Shown here piece by piece: positions 55,184-64,000 of a stretch of DNA of 64,000 nt. The translations under genes and the position numbers were made by a program. The stretch is from Skeletonema tropicum (Eukaryota; Bacillariophyta; Thalassiosirophyceae; Thalassiosirales; Thalassiosiraceae). Under the pieces are notes generated by a model. That model had not been told where the DNA came from and did no database searches. It worked only from the letters and a program-made list of their open reading frames with translations. Position 1 is the first letter of the stretch, and every line of letters begins with the position of its first letter. The DNA lies in the NCBI GenBank assembly GCA_037178625.1, contig CM074142.1:248001-312000 (forward strand). The letters run 5' to 3'.

Positions 55184-58100
55184 GTGGATACGAAAGAACA
55201 AAAGGCCCACCGGGAGTTGCTGGCGCGGATTAAGAGGGCAGGGTTGATAGCAGCGCAGCAAAGGAGGGATGAGTTGTCCTTGGGGGTCAAAGAGGATGGA
55301 CAGAAGGCGGATGAAGCTGCGGTACCTACAGTCTTATGGGATGAGATGTGGATGCTGAGCAGGATTGATCAGGGCCTGGAACCTATGGGTAGTTGGTGGG
55401 GGAATCCATTTGGAACAAGTAAGCAGTCTTCATTACCACGTTGGAGATGGGGCTTGGAGGTCTTTCGGAACTCTTGGCTGCTGTTTCGGTGGAGGAGAAG
55501 TGTCACTAGGTCTTTGTGCAAGTTTTTGAGGGTGAATAGACTTGGGTCGAAGAAAATAGTGAATTGGTTGGAGGGTGAAGAAAAGGAGGATGAGGAGGGA
55601 GAGAATTTGGTCAGCGGAAGATATGTTTGGTCCGACGAGGGGAGACAAGCATACAAGAAAGGTTGGTCAGTAATGCGGCTGACTAAGGAGAGAGAGAAGA
55701 GAGTGGAGGCAGGGAAGGAAGCGTTGAGAAGAGCGTTGGACGCTACTTGGTGGGATTGGTCCGGAGGTTCGTCGTTGTTTTTCTGGAATTGGCCTGAATC
55801 TCATAGGGCCTGGGCACGTGATGGTCAACCTCACTTTGTCATCTCGGCCCTTCCTGAATGCAAAGACCCGCAGCGACGGGCGCCTACGGAGGAAGCTCAA
55901 GTACTGATGAATAAGAAGGTGAACAAGGTCCGGAAAAGGTGCTACATCTGCGCAGGTTTTGTCAAGTGTCTGACGAACATGTTCTCGGTGCAGAAAGGGC
56001 TGGATGATATAAGGATGATTTATGATGGGACCAAGTCGGGCCTCAATGCATGTTTGTTTGCCCCACATTTTTCTCTGCCGGTGATGGCACATACCCTTCG
56101 AAGTCTACAGGAAGGGTATTTTTCGGCGGACTTGGACGTGGGAGAGATGTTTTTGAACTGGTGGATGGGAGAGGATTTGAGGGCTTACGCGGGAGTAGAC
56201 ATTAAGCACGTGAGGCCAGTGAATGTGGAGGATAGGGAGGATTGGGACAAGGATAGAACAAAACCTTGGGAAAGATGGGTGCGCAATTTCATGGGGATGA
56301 GGGACAGTCCATACAGGTCATTGCAGATGATGATTATGGCGAAATTCGTGGCCTATGGAGACAGAAGGGATAAGTCAAATCCTTTCAATTGGAAATTCAT
56401 TGTGCTGAACCTGCCAGGAGATCCAGATTACGACCCTTCGCTGCCATGGGTGATGAAAGTGAGGGAGGATGGTCATTTGGCATGTGAGGTTTACATTTAT
56501 GTGGACGACGGGAAGTTCACGGGCTGGAGTAAGTTGGCGTGCTGGAGAGCCGCTCAGCGGTTTAGCAAGGTGTTGTCAAAGTTGGGCATTCAGGATGCTT
56601 ATCGCAAGAGGACAGGCCCAAACACTAGACCTGGTCCTTGGGCGGGAACGGTGACCCTCACGGAGGGTGGGGTGTTTGCCACAGTAACGGATTTGAAATG
56701 GGCAAAGACTCAGGGCTTGATCAGGGAGTTGGTCCAGATGATGGAGGAAGACGAGGAGGCTCTGCCGCACAAGTCGTTGTTGAGGATCAGAGGATTTCTC
56801 ATATACGTGGGCAGGACCTATCGATGGATGAACCCCTATTTAAAAGGGTTGCATTTAGTCATAGATGGATGGAGGAAGGATAGGGATGCAGATGGGTATA
56901 AGAAAAAATCTGTCATTCATGAAGAAATAGCTTTAAAGGAAGCGGAGGAAGCCTTTGAGAAAGGGGAAGGAGGTGATTTGGAGGGATTTGAGGATCCAGA
57001 GGAAGAGGAGGTGGCCCCAGAGACGGTGTCTGCAAAAAGGGTTCCTAGATTCGCGGGAGACGTGGAGGCCCTTCGCGATTTAACTGAGGGCCCGGTTCCT
57101 GCTACGCAGAAGTGCCGTGTGAAGGGGACGGTGACTGCGCTGTATGTAGCGGGCGATGCCAGTGGCAGAGGTTTTGGATCGGCGATTTGGGACGACGAAA
57201 AGTTGGTGTATTCAGCAGGCTCTTGGGCGAAGGAATGTAGTGAGGAGTCTTCTAACTGGAGGGAGGCAGAGAACTTGACAGTAAAGATTGCGGAAGCGGA
57301 ACTGGCTGCTGAGGGAAAATTGACTGACAAAGAGGTGTGGATCATCACTGACAACTCGACGTATGAGAGTACCTTTTACAAAGGGTACAGCTCGTCTCCC
57401 AAGTTGACCAGAATCATCTTCCGATTGAGGAAGATAGAGAGGGACACTGGGTGCATCTTGCATGTCATTCACATCGCTGGGACGCGGATGAAGGAAGCGG
57501 GGATTGATGGGCTGTCAAGGCAGGATTTTGTCGAAGGTATGATGGGCGGTGCAAGTCCTTGGAGTTATCTGCCGCTCAATGAAGATGCGGACCAGAGATC
57601 GCAGGGAAGGGTGTTGAATTGGGTGAAGAAGTGGTGGTATGACGCCGAGGGAGAATCATGGTGCGCGCCTTGGAGAAATGGAGGAAAAGGAAAGGACGAT
57701 GGAAAGAGATGGGAGTCAGAACTGTTGGTGAACCTGGAATCGGAGGACTGGTTTAGACTGCATGAGATCAAGGGCCACAGATTGTGGATCCCTCCCCCCG
57801 CAGCGATGGAGACTGTTATGGAATTGTTTGCGGAAGACCACCTGGTCAATCCTCATCTGGCACAAGTATTCGTAGTCCCCAGGCTCATGACACACTTGTG
57901 GAGAAGACATTTGTTCAAGGACGCTGATGTTCACTTTTATGTTCAAGCGGGAGCTCCATTTTGGCCCCGTTCAATGCACGAACCTCTCACCGTTGCCTTA
58001 ATCTTTCCTTTGTCTTACGTGAGCAGATACAGGGGCCCGTGGATTGTACGAGACAGGCCCGACACGGATGAATTTGTTGGGCTGCTGGACGCCGAATTCC

Positions 58101-58342
58101 GTCGACCAAAGGCTAATGGACGAGAGGAATTTCTTGACCTGGAATGGCCAATGCCTGACTTGCAAGAAGATAATCACAAATGGACGTGGAATCTTCTGCG
58201 CAAATTACTGCACCAGCAAAGGGAATTTCCCCCTGTGCAAAGCGGCATATCACGGGGAGTGTTACCGGGACTACGCGGACAACCTCTTCCCAGTTCAAAG
58301 AACGTTGGACGACGACGCAGAAGAGGCAGAAAGGGGATTTGA
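55184..58342 (+). CDS. reverse transcriptase / RNase H of the PAT-like element
   Basis: 1,052-residue uninterrupted ORF; the frame is open upstream of 55184 and no ATG marks the start. RT core: RMIYDGTKSGLN, YFSADLDVGEMFLN (motif A Asp), GMRDSPYRSLQMM (motif B), VYIYVDDGKFTGW (YVDD catalytic motif). RNase H follows after an acidic linker: YVAGDASGRGFGSAIWDD, SNWREAENLTV (Glu), WIITDNSTYESTF (Asp), HIAGTRMKEAGIDGLSR. This layout is typical of DIRS elements. The C-terminus is Arg-rich (GRRRRRGRKG) and overlaps ORF3 by 275 bp in another frame. Confidence 0.88.
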   Translation: MDTKEQKAHRELLARIKRAGLIAAQQRRDELSLGVKEDGQKADEAAVPTVLWDEMWMLSRIDQGLEPMGSWWGNPFGTSKQSSLPRWRWGLEVFRNSWLLFRWRRSVTRSLCKFLRVNRLGSKKIVNWLEGEEKEDEEGENLVSGRYVWSDEGRQAYKKGWSVMRLTKEREKRVEAGKEALRRALDATWWDWSGGSSLFFWNWPESHRAWARDGQPHFVISALPECKDPQRRAPTEEAQVLMNKKVNKVRKRCYICAGFVKCLTNMFSVQKGLDDIRMIYDGTKSGLNACLFAPHFSLPVMAHTLRSLQEGYFSADLDVGEMFLNWWMGEDLRAYAGVDIKHVRPVNVEDREDWDKDRTKPWERWVRNFMGMRDSPYRSLQMMIMAKFVAYGDRRDKSNPFNWKFIVLNLPGDPDYDPSLPWVMKVREDGHLACEVYIYVDDGKFTGWSKLACWRAAQRFSKVLSKLGIQDAYRKRTGPNTRPGPWAGTVTLTEGGVFATVTDLKWAKTQGLIRELVQMMEEDEEALPHKSLLRIRGFLIYVGRTYRWMNPYLKGLHLVIDGWRKDRDADGYKKKSVIHEEIALKEAEEAFEKGEGGDLEGFEDPEEEEVAPETVSAKRVPRFAGDVEALRDLTEGPVPATQKCRVKGTVTALYVAGDASGRGFGSAIWDDEKLVYSAGSWAKECSEESSNWREAENLTVKIAEAELAAEGKLTDKEVWIITDNSTYESTFYKGYSSSPKLTRIIFRLRKIERDTGCILHVIHIAGTRMKEAGIDGLSRQDFVEGMMGGASPWSYLPLNEDADQRSQGRVLNWVKKWWYDAEGESWCAPWRNGGKGKDDGKRWESELLVNLESEDWFRLHEIKGHRLWIPPPAAMETVMELFAEDHLVNPHLAQVFVVPRLMTHLWRRHLFKDADVHFYVQAGAPFWPRSMHEPLTVALIFPLSYVSRYRGPWIVRDRPDTDEFVGLLDAEFRRPKANGREEFLDLEWPMPDLQEDNHKWTWNLLRKLLHQQREFPPVQSGISRGVLPGLRGQPLPSSKNVGRRRRRGRKGI

Positions 58343-59624
58343 AGTAGACGATGAGACGAGGGACTTGTTCATGCATGGTCGGGATGGTGATCATGTCATG
58401 GGGGTCTGCTTTGAATGTGATGTTTGCAATTTCAGAAATGTCAATGAAAGGGATGTGTGCTGGTCTTCTGAGAGAGATTTGAGAACGTTGAGGTACATCA
58501 GGAGAGCTTCATTAGATGTGATGTGGAGCCGAACGAAGGATACGGTGAAGAGTACGTTCAACAGGATGAGGAGGGATTGTAGCGAGGCAGAGGAGGCTTT
58601 GGCAGTGGGACACATCTTCCCCAGGATGGGTAATCCAGAGATGGAGGACAAAGTGGGAATTAGCTTGGCTATCATCATGCTCCATGCGTCGTTGAGAAAG
58701 GGGTTGTACGCTGAACACCTGCAATTTGACACAGTGCGGAAGACGGTGTCTTGGGCGTGGCATGCGTGGACAGCAATCCTGAGGGGGGAAGAGGGAACGG
58801 TATTTGCCTCAGATGACAAGACAATGCACTCCTGCGATGCCCCCACGAGGTCAAAATGGTTTCAAAGATTTGTATTGGGCGTGAAGAGGAGGATGGGAGT
58901 GACTAGGAAGCAGGACGAGGCAATCACGTCGAACCAAATGAAGGCGTTGCAGGAGTTGGGAGAATATCTTTGGGAAAGAGCCGATGGAGTGGAGGAGAGA
59001 AGGAAGATAGCCAATGTGATGGCATTCATCGTTGTGGGGTACTGCGCTTCGCTGAGAGGTGAGGAAGTGCCCTTAGTGTCTTTGAGGGGGCTAATGACGT
59101 TCTGGAAGGAGACTATGATGAAAGGCTTTATCATGTTGACTCTGAGGGGGTTGTTCAAGGGAGAGAACAATCTCAAGTGGCACTTGATCCCTGTGGCGGA
59201 TGAAACTAACAGTGGGATAAAGGTAAAGGTGAGAAGGTGGTTGCATAGGTTAGTGCGATTGAGGCTGGAGGAAGATGGTGTGGAGGAAGGTCCTCTTTTC
59301 GTAAATGAGGAGGGGAAGAAGGCAAAGATGAAAGATTTCAATGCTACCTTCCAGGAGTTCGTGCAAATGGCCATGGAGAGGAGTCCCCAAGCCTTTTCCA
59401 GCAAGGTCGAGGTGGAAGATTACAATCTACGCCGGTCTTTGAGGCGAGGGTCAACCACTCAAGCACACAACAACAAGACACCAGCAGCCACCATCAATTT
59501 GATTAATCGGTGGAGGAAGCGCGAGGCGGCTCGGGGTGCGGAGCCTGGGCTGGAGATGCGACAAGTTTACACTCAAGCGTTGACAGCAGTGGAGGCGACT
59601 TTGGAATATTCAAGGAATCTGTAG
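58068..59624 (+). CDS. tyrosine recombinase with N-terminal Cys-rich zinc finger
   Basis: Start taken at the ATG at 58068 (MNLLGCWTPN); the frame is open slightly upstream. N-terminal Cys/His cluster: CLTCKK, FCANYC, CKAAYHGECYRDY, and further on CFECDVCNFR, a probable zinc finger. The central helical core has MSWAWHAW-like and WFQRFVLG regions. Catalytic domain: GYCASLRGEEVPLVSL (first Arg), NLRRSLRRGSTTQAHN (second Arg box), and MRQVYTQAL (probable nucleophile Tyr). It would integrate circular cDNA without endonuclease staggered cuts. Confidence 0.85.
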   Translation: MNLLGCWTPNSVDQRLMDERNFLTWNGQCLTCKKIITNGRGIFCANYCTSKGNFPLCKAAYHGECYRDYADNLFPVQRTLDDDAEEAERGFEVDDETRDLFMHGRDGDHVMGVCFECDVCNFRNVNERDVCWSSERDLRTLRYIRRASLDVMWSRTKDTVKSTFNRMRRDCSEAEEALAVGHIFPRMGNPEMEDKVGISLAIIMLHASLRKGLYAEHLQFDTVRKTVSWAWHAWTAILRGEEGTVFASDDKTMHSCDAPTRSKWFQRFVLGVKRRMGVTRKQDEAITSNQMKALQELGEYLWERADGVEERRKIANVMAFIVVGYCASLRGEEVPLVSLRGLMTFWKETMMKGFIMLTLRGLFKGENNLKWHLIPVADETNSGIKVKVRRWLHRLVRLRLEEDGVEEGPLFVNEEGKKAKMKDFNATFQEFVQMAMERSPQAFSSKVEVEDYNLRRSLRRGSTTQAHNNKTPAATINLINRWRKREAARGAEPGLEMRQVYTQALTAVEATLEYSRNL

Positions 59625-59629
59625 GTACC

Positions 59630-60022
59630 GGGGGGGTTATAATGCGAAGCTTTGTCTTTCCAATATTGCTGGGTTCAGTCGTGCACGGGACTAACCGTCG
59701 GGAATACTACTGGCAGGTTTGAGGTTGCAGGATAGCGATTACGCATCCTCCCACAGGCCCTAACGAATTATTTCGTTGGGGTTCAGCGCTTGGACGACAA
59801 GCCCTGGCCTGTACTCCAAACAGTGAAGGTATCCCAATAGGAGATGTCTGTGAAGCGATGAACTTTGTAGCAATGGGAGGAGAAAAGTTGGGTCCAATTT
59901 TCCCCTACGGTATCTATAGAGACTAAGTCAAGTAATAGGCTGATTTTAGTACAAGTTCTCGACTTGATCATGCAACAAATCTGGCCTGAACGATGAGGAG
60001 ACGGAAGCACGGAATCTGGACC
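59630..60022 (+). repeat. B1 of split direct repeats
   Basis: 393 bp beginning with seven G then TTATAATGCG, identical by eye to 60414-60806. Confidence 0.9.
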
Positions 60023-60413
60023 GGTCGACACAACAAGTAGAGAGGGTCCGGCATTCAGTAATGACGTCGATGAAGAGAGAGGACAAAAACAAATAGCGAA
60101 CGGCACTCAGATAATTATGATGGCGAGAGCGGGCATGGAGCAATCGTGGAAATGAACAGCTGGCAGCAAGAAACGGAAGAGGTGCAGCATTGCTCATCAA
60201 AATTGGCCAGCAATGCACTCACTCCACCAACAAGCCAACACACGCGCTAGCTTTAACACACCATGCCAAATATTTGATTGGGAAAGGAACTCCTGGGATT
60301 TGTTAATACCGAGGACATGATCAACACTTGGAAATACTGACGCAGGAACTCATATTTTATTTTTCCCACCCACCCGACCCTGGGTTTATTTTTCGGTTGT
60401 TACCCCCTTATTT
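60023..60413 (+). repeat. A2 of split direct repeats
   Basis: 391 bp between the two B copies, from GGTCGACACAAC to CCCCCTTATTT. No second copy in the window. Confidence 0.7.
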
Positions 60414-60806
60414 GGGGGGGTTATAATGCGAAGCTTTGTCTTTCCAATATTGCTGGGTTCAGTCGTGCACGGGACTAACCGTCGGGAATACTACTGGCAG
60501 GTTTGAGGTTGCAGGATAGCGATTACGCATCCTCCCACAGGCCCTAACGAATTATTTCGTTGGGGTTCAGCGCTTGGACGACAAGCCCTGGCCTGTACTC
60601 CAAACAGTGAAGGTATCCCAATAGGAGATGTCTGTGAAGCGATGAACTTTGTAGCAATGGGAGGAGAAAAGTTGGGTCCAATTTTCCCCTACGGTATCTA
60701 TAGAGACTAAGTCAAGTAATAGGCTGATTTTAGTACAAGTTCTCGACTTGATCATGCAACAAATCTGGCCTGAACGATGAGGAGACGGAAGCACGGAATC
60801 TGGACC
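60414..60806 (+). repeat. B2 of split direct repeats, 3' end of the element
   Basis: 393 bp ending GAATCTGGACC, after which sequence of the Mutator-type MITE (CTTTAAAAAGG) begins. Confidence 0.9.
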
Positions 60807-60878
60807 CTTTAAAAAGGATATTTCAGGTCCTTTGGGTACTGAGCCCGACAGCAAATATCTTTTTAAAAGGATATTTCT

Positions 60879-62363
60879 CTAGAGGTTGGTCTCGTCTCGA
60901 CTCGGCCGAGACGAGACGGGATTTTTTGGGTCGAGACAGGTGTCTCGTCTCGGCACCCTCTGTCTCGGAGCATTTCGGGATTTTTTGTATCACTTTCTCA
61001 CAGCCAACCATGACGAAGAACAATTCGCTTCTGCGGCTACTTCTGATTTCATCAGCACGATTCCAATCTCACATCATAACAAGACTCCCTTTGACACCGT
61101 TGGGTGCGTTCACAGGACTTGTTCATTGGAGTTTGATTATTTTTTTGATCAACTCATTATCTTCATCTATCATCTATTCTGAAATCATGGTCGATGCTAT
61201 CACCGATGCCGATGCAGCTTCTACTGCCAGCAGGAACGAATCGTTGGAATCGTCGGGTGACGAAGACGATGATGTCAAATGCAAAGAGCGAAAACCATCG
61301 GAATCTTCGAGCGACGAAGAAGATTGGGATGACAAATGCATTTGCAAACATTGGAAGGGTGATAGTCCGATGTGTAGTAACCAAGACACAAGCAGTTGAG
61401 AAAGTTTGCAATCCGTATGAATGGAGCACATGAGGATTGGGCGCATGCATATTGCACAGACCATGTTTTTCATTGTAATGCAGTTCTGGCTTTTGAAGGT
61501 AAGTAGTAATTGAACATCATTGCCATTATTGAATATGAATTGACTCGACCTTGTCTAATAAGTTGATGCAACTCATCAAAGATCTTATAGTTGATGTCGA
61601 GAAGGAGGCTAATACAAATACAAATGATAATGGTGGTGAAGGTGGAAGTATTGCAGTACTGCAAGTATCTTCTAAAGCAGAAGACACGAGCTTCGCTTTC
61701 TTGGGTGCATTTGACTTCGACGACGATGCAGCAGCAAATGATGACGAATTGACTGACGTTAATATTCGGATCCGATGTGAAGCCCAGCTGCAGCTTACGA
61801 ACTCCTGGAGCAAATGCCGATGCAAGATGGAGAAAGAAAGTTTAATGATCCATTGAAGCGTTGGAAACAAATCGCTCACCAATTCCCTGAACTTGCAACA
61901 CTTGCACGAGAGTACCTGTGAGATATTCCAGCAACTCCCGCTCCCTTGGAAAGAATCTGGAGCAGGGCAGCCAGAGTAATTGCAGCAAAGCGATCTTGCA
62001 TTGATCCCATTCTTACTTGCCGCATCGATGCATCATGTTTGTTGAAGAAAATATAAGCCTCATCCGCAAAAATTGGGATGAACTCATGCCAGATCCAGAT
62101 GTCCCTTTGAATGAGTTTCTACTCCCTCCTTCTTTTGAAGACAAGGATGAGAGTGGGGATCCAATTGATGCTGGCCAGAACAATGAGTACTAAGTTGTCT
62201 AAAGAGTCCATAGTAGATAATTATTTGTTGGTTTTGCCCCTTTTAATCATTGCTAACCTTCTTCATTGAAAATCTCGAGATATCCCGGGATCTCGTCTCG
62301 ACGGACCCTGTCTCGGCTCGAATCTCGGGACAGTGCCGAGACCGAGACGAGACCAACCTCTAG
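60879..62363 (+). mobile_element. hAT transposon, decayed
   Basis: TIRs CTAGAGGTTGGTCTCGTCTCG at both ends. 8-bp flanks ATATTTCT (60871-60878) and ATATTTCA (62364-62371). It carries the C-terminal part of a hAT transposase (see 61551-62056) and an acidic ORF at 61189-61399. Subterminal GTCTCG/CGAGAC repeats are abundant at both ends. Inserted inside the second piece of the Mutator-type MITE. Confidence 0.85.
61551..62056 (+). pseudogene. hAT transposase C-terminal dimerisation domain
   Basis: After a Glu/Asp-rich stretch and a frame change come DPLKRWKQIAHQFPELATLA and REYL, then an in-frame TGA, then DIPATPAPLERIWSRAARVI and AAKRSCIDP. This is the hAT dimerisation signature (W...FP.L..LA..YL.IPAT..P.ER.FS). 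The catalytic core upstream is missing. Confidence 0.75.
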
Positions 62364-62552
62364 ATATTTCAGGTCCTTTGGGTACTGAGCCCGACAGCAA
62401 ATATCCTTTTAAAAGGATATTTCAAAATGGTTGGGATATGTAGATATAAATCTGGTGATACATGTAGATAGGTTGTAACGAAGTGGTAGCGTATCTTTCG
62501 CCAGCGTCCATCCAGCTGGCCAGCCCAGCACCACCAACACCAAAGAACCAAG

Positions 62553-62852
62553 CACCAAGCAGGCCAGGCAAATTCGCGATGGCATCGAACCAGCTCGACA
62601 GGCTGGTGATGAGCGGCAGGCATTATATTGCATGTCATCTTTGTAGATGATAACTACTTATTACCGACGTGTTGTTGCTCTTCTATAGATAATGCTTCTT
62701 CCACAGATAGAAGAAGTTTGATAATCTGTCTGTGAACGTGTGACGGTGTTGGACATCATATCCTTCTGCTTCTCTGTACGATATATCTTTGTCTAACTCA
62801 CCAGATACAGAGAGCAGCAGTTTCTTCGATATTTAAGCACAGCAGTAATATA
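62553..62852. other. upstream region of the sulfotransferase gene
   Basis: Continuation of host DNA after the nested elements. No ORF. Probably contains the promoter. Confidence 0.4.
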
Positions 62853-64000
62853 ATGACAGGTAAGAGATCCTCGATCCGCTCATACATCTCAAGAGATTTA
62901 TATATGTAGTATATGTAACTAGAACTCAACATCTTTTTCGTTCATTGGAACAAATGATCAACAGGCATCGCCGACGCCATCCTCTATCTCAAACGTCCTT
63001 ATTCAAAGGACCGTCGCAAGCGACTGATCGCTCACTTCGTACGCCCCTCCTCTCCACAGACGAGATTTGCAGTATTGTCATGGAAGCGAACTGGGTCGAA
63101 CCTCCTCTGTGGAATTTTATACAACCACCCAGAGATCATCATGCACAATGAATTATTCAATCCAATCGATATCTTTACATACTATCCAAAATCACTGAAT
63201 CCACCACCACCACCCCACCCACCCCGAGAATGATGATGAGTCTCAGCCACCACCTCCTCCTCGCTGGACACCTCTAATCCGAGATTTGTTCCCCAATGAT
63301 TTTCTCGAGTTTATTTGGTCTGGGAAGAACGGAGAGAATGAACCTATCCGACCATCATTCAAAGCAATCGGATTCAAATCATTTCCAGAACACTGGACAG
63401 ATGTAAGGAATGAACACATATGGCAAGATGCCATTCTGGAAGACCTACGTGTGAAGAAGGTTATTCTGTTTCGAAAGGATGAGCTGGCTGTTTATGTATC
63501 CATGCTCCGAGCTGATGAGACCGGTCGATACATGACTCACAAATATCCTGAGGATATGACCTTCCATATTGACCCTGCAAAGTTTCAGAGCTTTTTGGAT
63601 CGGTACCGACATACCTTTCGTCAAAAGTGCAAATCCCCAATCGTTCAGAGGGATACCTTTTGGATTAATTACGAAGATCTCTGTGATTTAGAGTATTTTC
63701 GTCTACACATCTATCCTCACTTGTGCAAGTTCTTGGGAGTGTCTCAAAGTGCCAACATGAAGATTCTTCGTGAGACTGTAAAGCAAGCCAACCCGGAGGA
63801 AGACTTATCTGCTGTGATAGAGAATTATGAGGAGCTAGAATACTGCTTTCGATACTCCGATGTGTCGCACTTTGCAAAACGTCGGGAGCAAGAAGTCATT
63901 GAGGCAATTACAGCGATGCCTGTAACAAGTCAGCAGCCTCTTGAAGAAGTGACCTGTAATGATGATTACGGAACGTGGAGTGTGTTATTGCCTATTTGTT
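62853..64000 (+). CDS. PAPS-dependent sulfotransferase-like protein (3' end beyond window)
   Basis: Exon 1 is just ATG ACA G (62853-62859), followed by a 105-bp GT-AG intron; exon 2 starts at 62965 (MTGIADAILYLKRPYSKDRR). The 5'-phosphosulfate loop reads AVLSWKRTGSNLLCGILYNH, followed by PEIIMHNELFNP. The 3'-phosphate-binding region reads KKVILFRKDELAVYVSMLRA. These are the two PAPS-binding blocks of the sulfotransferase family (NodH/Stf0-like). A single extra C in a CCACCC-rich stretch near 63220-63228 shifts the frame between the two blocks. The frame stays open to the window end. The substrate cannot be predicted. Confidence 0.7.

Larger units (their letters stand above)
54163..60806 (+). 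mobile_element. 5'-truncated PAT-like (DIRS-order) retrotransposon
   Basis: Contains a gag-like ORF, an RT/RNase H ORF and a tyrosine recombinase ORF, the defining set of DIRS-order elements. The 3' end has split direct repeats in B1-A2-B2 order (59630-60022, 60023-60413, 60414-60806). The expected A1 copy is missing at the 5' end, and the first ORF has no ATG near the junction, so the left end is truncated. Confidence 0.85.

Noticed and set aside
1..64000. Search for tRNA and rRNA genes
   Set aside because: No sequence with a convincing T-arm plus acceptor pairing and no rRNA core was recognised; a covariance-model scan would be needed to exclude tRNAs.

Overview
The window looks like nuclear DNA of a eukaryotic microalga, most probably a diatom. 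This is inference from several signs: GT-AG introns, long AT-leaning intergenic DNA, a secreted Lys/Pro-rich gene family resembling silica-associated proteins, two precursors with hydrophobic leaders (one with a diatom plastid-like ADAF motif, the other with DALAL), and a dense population of DIRS/PAT-like, LTR, LINE-like, hAT, Mutator-like, pogo-like and Crypton-like elements. No rRNA, tRNA or CRISPR array was recognised.

Layout. 1-11.1 kb: the 5' part of a coiled-coil organelle membrane protein gene, then a diverged tandem duplication carrying two paralogous secreted Lys/Arg/Pro-rich proteins with acidic Tyr-rich tails (1884-2739 and 8635-9611). Between them lie a TKL-like protein kinase and an inverted repeat. 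11.5-14.5 kb: mitochondrial citrate synthase and the small import chaperone Tim13. 14.8-18.8 kb: gene-poor, with two MITEs. 18.8-23 kb: a BspA/DUF285-repeat cell-surface protein and a prolyl-4-hydroxylase-like dioxygenase. 23-31 kb: a tyrosine-recombinase relic, a divergent pair of small paralogous genes of unknown function, a multi-pass membrane protein, a Mutator-type MITE and a piggyBac-like relic. 31.4-36.5 kb: a secreted-type nuclease with an Excalibur domain, convergent with an importin-11-like gene. 36.5-51 kb: mobile DNA, including a hAT MITE, a zinc-ribbon/nuclease ORF, a long-TIR element, and a LINE-like reverse transcriptase broken by an LTR retrotransposon with two 425-bp LTRs and by an unidentified 1.29-kb insertion. 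51.4-53.4 kb: SIL1, the ER exchange factor for BiP. 53.6-62.5 kb: nested elements (Mutator-type MITE, 5'-truncated PAT-like retrotransposon with RT/RNase H and tyrosine recombinase ORFs, hAT element). 62.8-64 kb: the start of a sulfotransferase gene.

Two cross-cutting patterns stand out. First, seven or more conserved genes (citrate synthase, kinase, importin-11, DUF285 protein, dioxygenase, membrane protein, sulfotransferase) carry single-base frameshifts, mostly insertions, while neighbouring long ORFs are intact; sequencing or assembly error is the leading explanation. Second, two copies of one Mutator-type MITE keep the same linkers but carry a different palindrome, repeated four times within each copy, as if the whole hairpin set had been exchanged at once.
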